A program made the position numbers and the translations under genes. From positions 124,001 to 188,000 of the forward strand of contig NZ_JAFFQC010000001.1 in assembly GCF_016918545.1 (NCBI RefSeq): a stretch of DNA of 64,000 nucleotides, read 5' to 3'. The stretch comes from Desulfobulbus alkaliphilus (GTDB taxonomy: Bacteria; Desulfobacterota; Desulfobulbia; Desulfobulbales; Desulfobulbaceae). The notes beneath the pieces are model-generated. The model saw only the letters and a list, made by a program, of their open reading frames with translations. It was not told the DNA's origin and did not search any database. Each line of letters opens with the position of its first letter. Within the stretch, counting starts at the first letter, position 1. Below, piece after piece: positions 61,431-64,000 of this stretch.

Positions 61431-63197
61431 ATGATTGTTCTCAGGGATCAAGATAGCGGCCGATGGCTGCATTTTTCCCGACCACGGCATGTGGTTGTTG
61501 CCCACAGGACCGAGGAGGTCGCGGCCTGTCTGGAGGAAATCGATCTGCTGGTGAGAAACCGGGGCTGGGCCGCCGCCGGTTTTCTCGCCTATGAGGCGGC
61601 CCCGGCCCTTGATCCGGCCCTGGAGGTGTTCAGTGATCAGGACCACTTCCCGTTGCTCTGGTTCGGCCTTTATCCCCCGCCTGAGCCCGTGGACCTTGAA
61701 AAGTCAGGCATGCCGCTGCCCGAGCTGGCCTGGACGGCCACGGTCAGCAAGGAGCAATACACCGGGGCCATCGCCCGCATTCAGGCCCTGATCGCCGCCG
61801 GGGACACCTATCAGGTCAACTACACCTACCGCCTGCACGCCCCGTACAAGGAAATCGGCGCAACGTGGCCGCTGTTCACCCAACTGGCCCGGGATCATGC
61901 CCCCGCCTACGGCGGCTATCTGGAAATCCCTGACTGGACTATTCTTTCCCTGTCGCCGGAGCTTTTTTTCCGCCTGCACGGTGAGCGGATAGAATCCATC
62001 CCCATGAAGGGCACCATTGGCCGGGCCCCGATAACGGCCGACGACCGCGAACAGGGGCAACATCTGCGCGACAGCGGCAAGGATCGGGCGGAAAATGTGA
62101 TGATCGTCGATATGGTCCGCAATGACCTCAGCCGTATCGCCGAGCCGGGCTCGGTGCGGGTCAGGGAGCTGTTTGCGGTGGAACGCCACCCCACCCTCTG
62201 GCAGATGGTGTCGCCGGTGCAGGCCCGCACCCACACCCACACCTCTTTCCAGGAGATCTGCACCGCCCTTTTCCCCGCCGCTTCGATCACCGGGGCCCCC
62301 AAAGCCCGGACCATGGCCATTATCAGCGAGCTGGAAGCCGGGCCACGGCGCATCTACACCGGTGCCATCGGCTTTTTCCTCCCCGACCGGCGGGCGCAGT
62401 TCAATGTCGCCATCCGCACCCTGCTGCTGGACCACCGCGGCGGGAGGTTCGAATACGGCGTGGGCGGCGGCATCACTGCTGATTCCACCGCGGAGGGTGA
62501 ATGGGAGGAAACTCGATTGAAAAGCCTGGTCTGCCGCACCCGGCCGCCGCAATTTTCCCTCCTCGAGACCCTGCTGTGGACTCCGCAACAGGGATACCTG
62601 TTTTTAGCCGAACATGTGCGCCGGATGCAGGCCTCAGCGGAATACTTCAGCCGTCCCTTTGATCCGGATCTGCTGCGGGCACGACTGACGACTGAGGCCA
62701 GGGAATTTGCCCGGGTGCCGCAGCGGGTCCGGGTCCTGCTGGACCGGGACGGTGGCCTGGAGATCGAGGCAACCCCGAGCACACCCCACGACCACGGGCG
62801 ACCTGTCCGGCTCGTGCCGGCACCCTGCCCCATTGACGACACCGATGTCTTCCTCTATCACAAAACCACCCGGCGGGAGGTGTATGAACGAATGCGCGCT
62901 GCCCTGCCCCCGGAGGCGGATGATGTGCTCCTGTATAACCGCCGGGGGGAAATCACCGAGACCACCATCGCCAACATCGTGGTCACCATCGACGGCCGGG
63001 ACTATACCCCGCCGGTCCATTGCGGTCTGCTGGCGGGGACGCATCGCCAGCACCTGCTCGATGGCGGCCGCCTGGAAGAACGGGTGCTGACCCTGGAGGA
63101 TCTCAGCGGTGCCGAGAGATTTGCCCTCATCAATTCGGTCCGCGGCCGGTATCCGGCAGTGCTGCTGGCCGGCAGGCTCTCCGTCCGCCCAGCGTAA
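61431..63197 (+). CDS. pabBC: Fused aminodeoxychorismate synthase component I and lyase (PabB-PabC)
   Basis: 588 residues. Residues 1-365 are a chorismate-binding PabB domain: PMKGTIGRA, then ENVMIVDMVRNDLSRI and SITGAPKARTM. The last 220 are a class IV aminotransferase-like lyase with YNRRGEITETTIANI. Together with a PabA glutaminase (not seen here) it makes 4-aminobenzoate for folate. Such PabB-PabC fusions are known. Confidence 0.94.
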   Translation: MIVLRDQDSGRWLHFSRPRHVVVAHRTEEVAACLEEIDLLVRNRGWAAAGFLAYEAAPALDPALEVFSDQDHFPLLWFGLYPPPEPVDLEKSGMPLPELAWTATVSKEQYTGAIARIQALIAAGDTYQVNYTYRLHAPYKEIGATWPLFTQLARDHAPAYGGYLEIPDWTILSLSPELFFRLHGERIESIPMKGTIGRAPITADDREQGQHLRDSGKDRAENVMIVDMVRNDLSRIAEPGSVRVRELFAVERHPTLWQMVSPVQARTHTHTSFQEICTALFPAASITGAPKARTMAIISELEAGPRRIYTGAIGFFLPDRRAQFNVAIRTLLLDHRGGRFEYGVGGGITADSTAEGEWEETRLKSLVCRTRPPQFSLLETLLWTPQQGYLFLAEHVRRMQASAEYFSRPFDPDLLRARLTTEAREFARVPQRVRVLLDRDGGLEIEATPSTPHDHGRPVRLVPAPCPIDDTDVFLYHKTTRREVYERMRAALPPEADDVLLYNRRGEITETTIANIVVTIDGRDYTPPVHCGLLAGTHRQHLLDGGRLEERVLTLEDLSGAERFALINSVRGRYPAVLLAGRLSVRPA

Positions 63198-63279
63198 AAG
63201 CACCGGAACTGACGGCACGGGGTTGCGGGCATCGCAACAGGTATGATGGATGGGTTAGGTGGTGACGCCGTGGTCCTGT

Positions 63280-63999
63280 TCAGGTTTTACTGTCATCCTT
63301 GCCATGTTTGGCGCCAATCTTCGCGCACACCTTCTGGGTGATCTTCTCGTCAAACAGATTCCACTTCCGCTCCTGATAATCGCCCCCTTCCCCACCCGCA
63401 AGGAAACCCATGGGGACGTGAAAGCCGCCGGCTGACATTTTCCCGCCACCAAAATAGTGCCCACTGGCATCCTTGCCGAACACTTCCTTGATGAACTGAT
63501 CAGGATCGATGGTGATCCGGTTGGTGCGCATGGAACCGACAATCGCTTCCTCCCAATTTTCGCCGGTGACGATGCCAAAGACAATGGCGGTGTGGACATT
63601 TTCCTCGGTGAGCAGGAAGTCGGCAGCCTGGGGGATCGCATCACGGTCATCGGCGCGCAGATAGCCGACGCCGGATAAGGAAAAACTCTCAATAATCTTG
63701 CGGCTGCCAAGGGCCTTGTGGATCACCTTCATGGTTTGCTTGGATCTGGCCTGATTCATTATCTGGGCCAGGATATCGGCATCCCGGTAGCGGGAGAGAA
63801 AGGCAGCCGCCTGGAAATCCTCATCCCGGGCATAGACAAAGCCGTTGGTATCGGTGATGATGCCATGGGTCAGCGCGGTGGCCATCAGGGTATGAGTCTT
63901 ATCGCTTGGTTTCATTTCAATGATACCATTTTGCAGATACTGCGCATAAATGGAGGAGGTCGAGCCGATTTTGGGACGGATATCCTTGAAGAGTGGTTC
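63280..63999 (-). CDS. DHH-family phosphoesterase (C-terminal part; start beyond the window)
   Basis: The frame enters from the right edge. It shows KIGSTSSIYAQYL (DHH domain 2-like), ATALTHGIITDTNGF and, at the C-terminus, a DHHA1 domain with GGKMSAGGFHVPMGFLAGGEGG (here GGGKMSAGGFHVPMGF). That is the layout of NrnA-like or related DHH/DHHA1 phosphoesterases. The N-terminal DHH motif itself lies outside, so substrate (nanoRNA, pAp or cyclic dinucleotide) cannot be judged. Confidence 0.8.
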   Translation of the reverse strand, partial: EPLFKDIRPKIGSTSSIYAQYLQNGIIEMKPSDKTHTLMATALTHGIITDTNGFVYARDEDFQAAAFLSRYRDADILAQIMNQARSKQTMKVIHKALGSRKIIESFSLSGVGYLRADDRDAIPQAADFLLTEENVHTAIVFGIVTGENWEEAIVGSMRTNRITIDPDQFIKEVFGKDASGHYFGGGKMSAGGFHVPMGFLAGGEGGDYQERKWNLFDEKITQKVCAKIGAKHGKDDSKT

Positions 64000-64000
64000 A

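Overview
The window looks like the chromosome of an anaerobic, hydrogen-metabolising bacterium, most likely a Desulfobacterota (former Deltaproteobacteria) sulfate or sulfur metaboliser. This is an inference from gene content: a group 3d Hox hydrogenase, a complete Hyp maturation set, a methanogen-like Mvh/Hdr complex carrying selenocysteine, a selenocysteine tRNA, and repeat families of the REP/RAYT kind. No rRNA or phylogenetic marker was used.

Layout. 0-3.7 kb: the end of hoxF, then hoxU, hoxY and hoxH on the plus strand (NAD-linked [NiFe] hydrogenase). 3.9-5.7 kb: universal stress protein, CrcB fluoride channel and a CoaD-like adenylyltransferase. 5.8 kb: a probable tRNA-Sec(UCA) with its own promoter. 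6.0-11.9 kb: hypF-C-D-E-A-B on the minus strand. 12.1-20.4 kb, also minus: hydrogenase protease, an HTH-fused HdrD-like protein, a double-length HdrA, MvhD, MvhG, MvhA and a small zinc ribbon. mvhA is interrupted by an in-frame TGA exactly at the first cysteine of the C-terminal nickel motif. The frame continues for 32 more codons and a SECIS-like hairpin follows the TGA, so this is a selenocysteine [NiFeSe] large subunit. The tRNA-Sec lies nearby.

20.7-36.6 kb: mobB, a hybrid histidine kinase, a polyamine-type cluster (degenerate agmatinase, YitT-like protein, potABCD), an MFS transporter, a nucleoside-recognition membrane protein, ndk, a branched-chain amino acid type binding protein and a second histidine kinase.

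37-47.3 kb is an accessory island. It holds two DUF4143 ATPases, an orphan Phd antitoxin, a BrnT/BrnA-like and a HigB/HigA-like toxin-antitoxin pair, fragments of an HNH nuclease, a group II intron reverse transcriptase and an IS4-type transposase, one intact and one wrecked RAYT transposase, and a two-gene acyltransferase module whose first member is fused to a TraB/GumN-like domain. Two repeat families (A, ending in GGCCTGACCCC, and B, an AGGGACACTTCCCC inverted repeat) sit at nearly every module boundary.

47.3-64 kb: a flavodoxin-like protein, a 52-residue Cys-rich protein, UV damage endonuclease, a chalcone-isomerase-like protein, a TVP38-like protein, a SagB-type nitroreductase and an M28 peptidase. 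These are followed by minCDE, an arsenic cluster (arsR, permease, small thioredoxin-like protein, a VKOR-thioredoxin fusion, arsM), a thiolase, a fused pabBC and the end of a DHH phosphoesterase.

A third dispersed repeat, called E here, runs through the intergenic spaces of the whole window. Its ends read CCTGAATCCGTGA in inverted orientation and its copies range from about 20 to 220 bp. It hugs gene ends, supplies the uvsE stop codon, separates minC from minD, and two long inverted copies bracket the VKOR-arsM pair.
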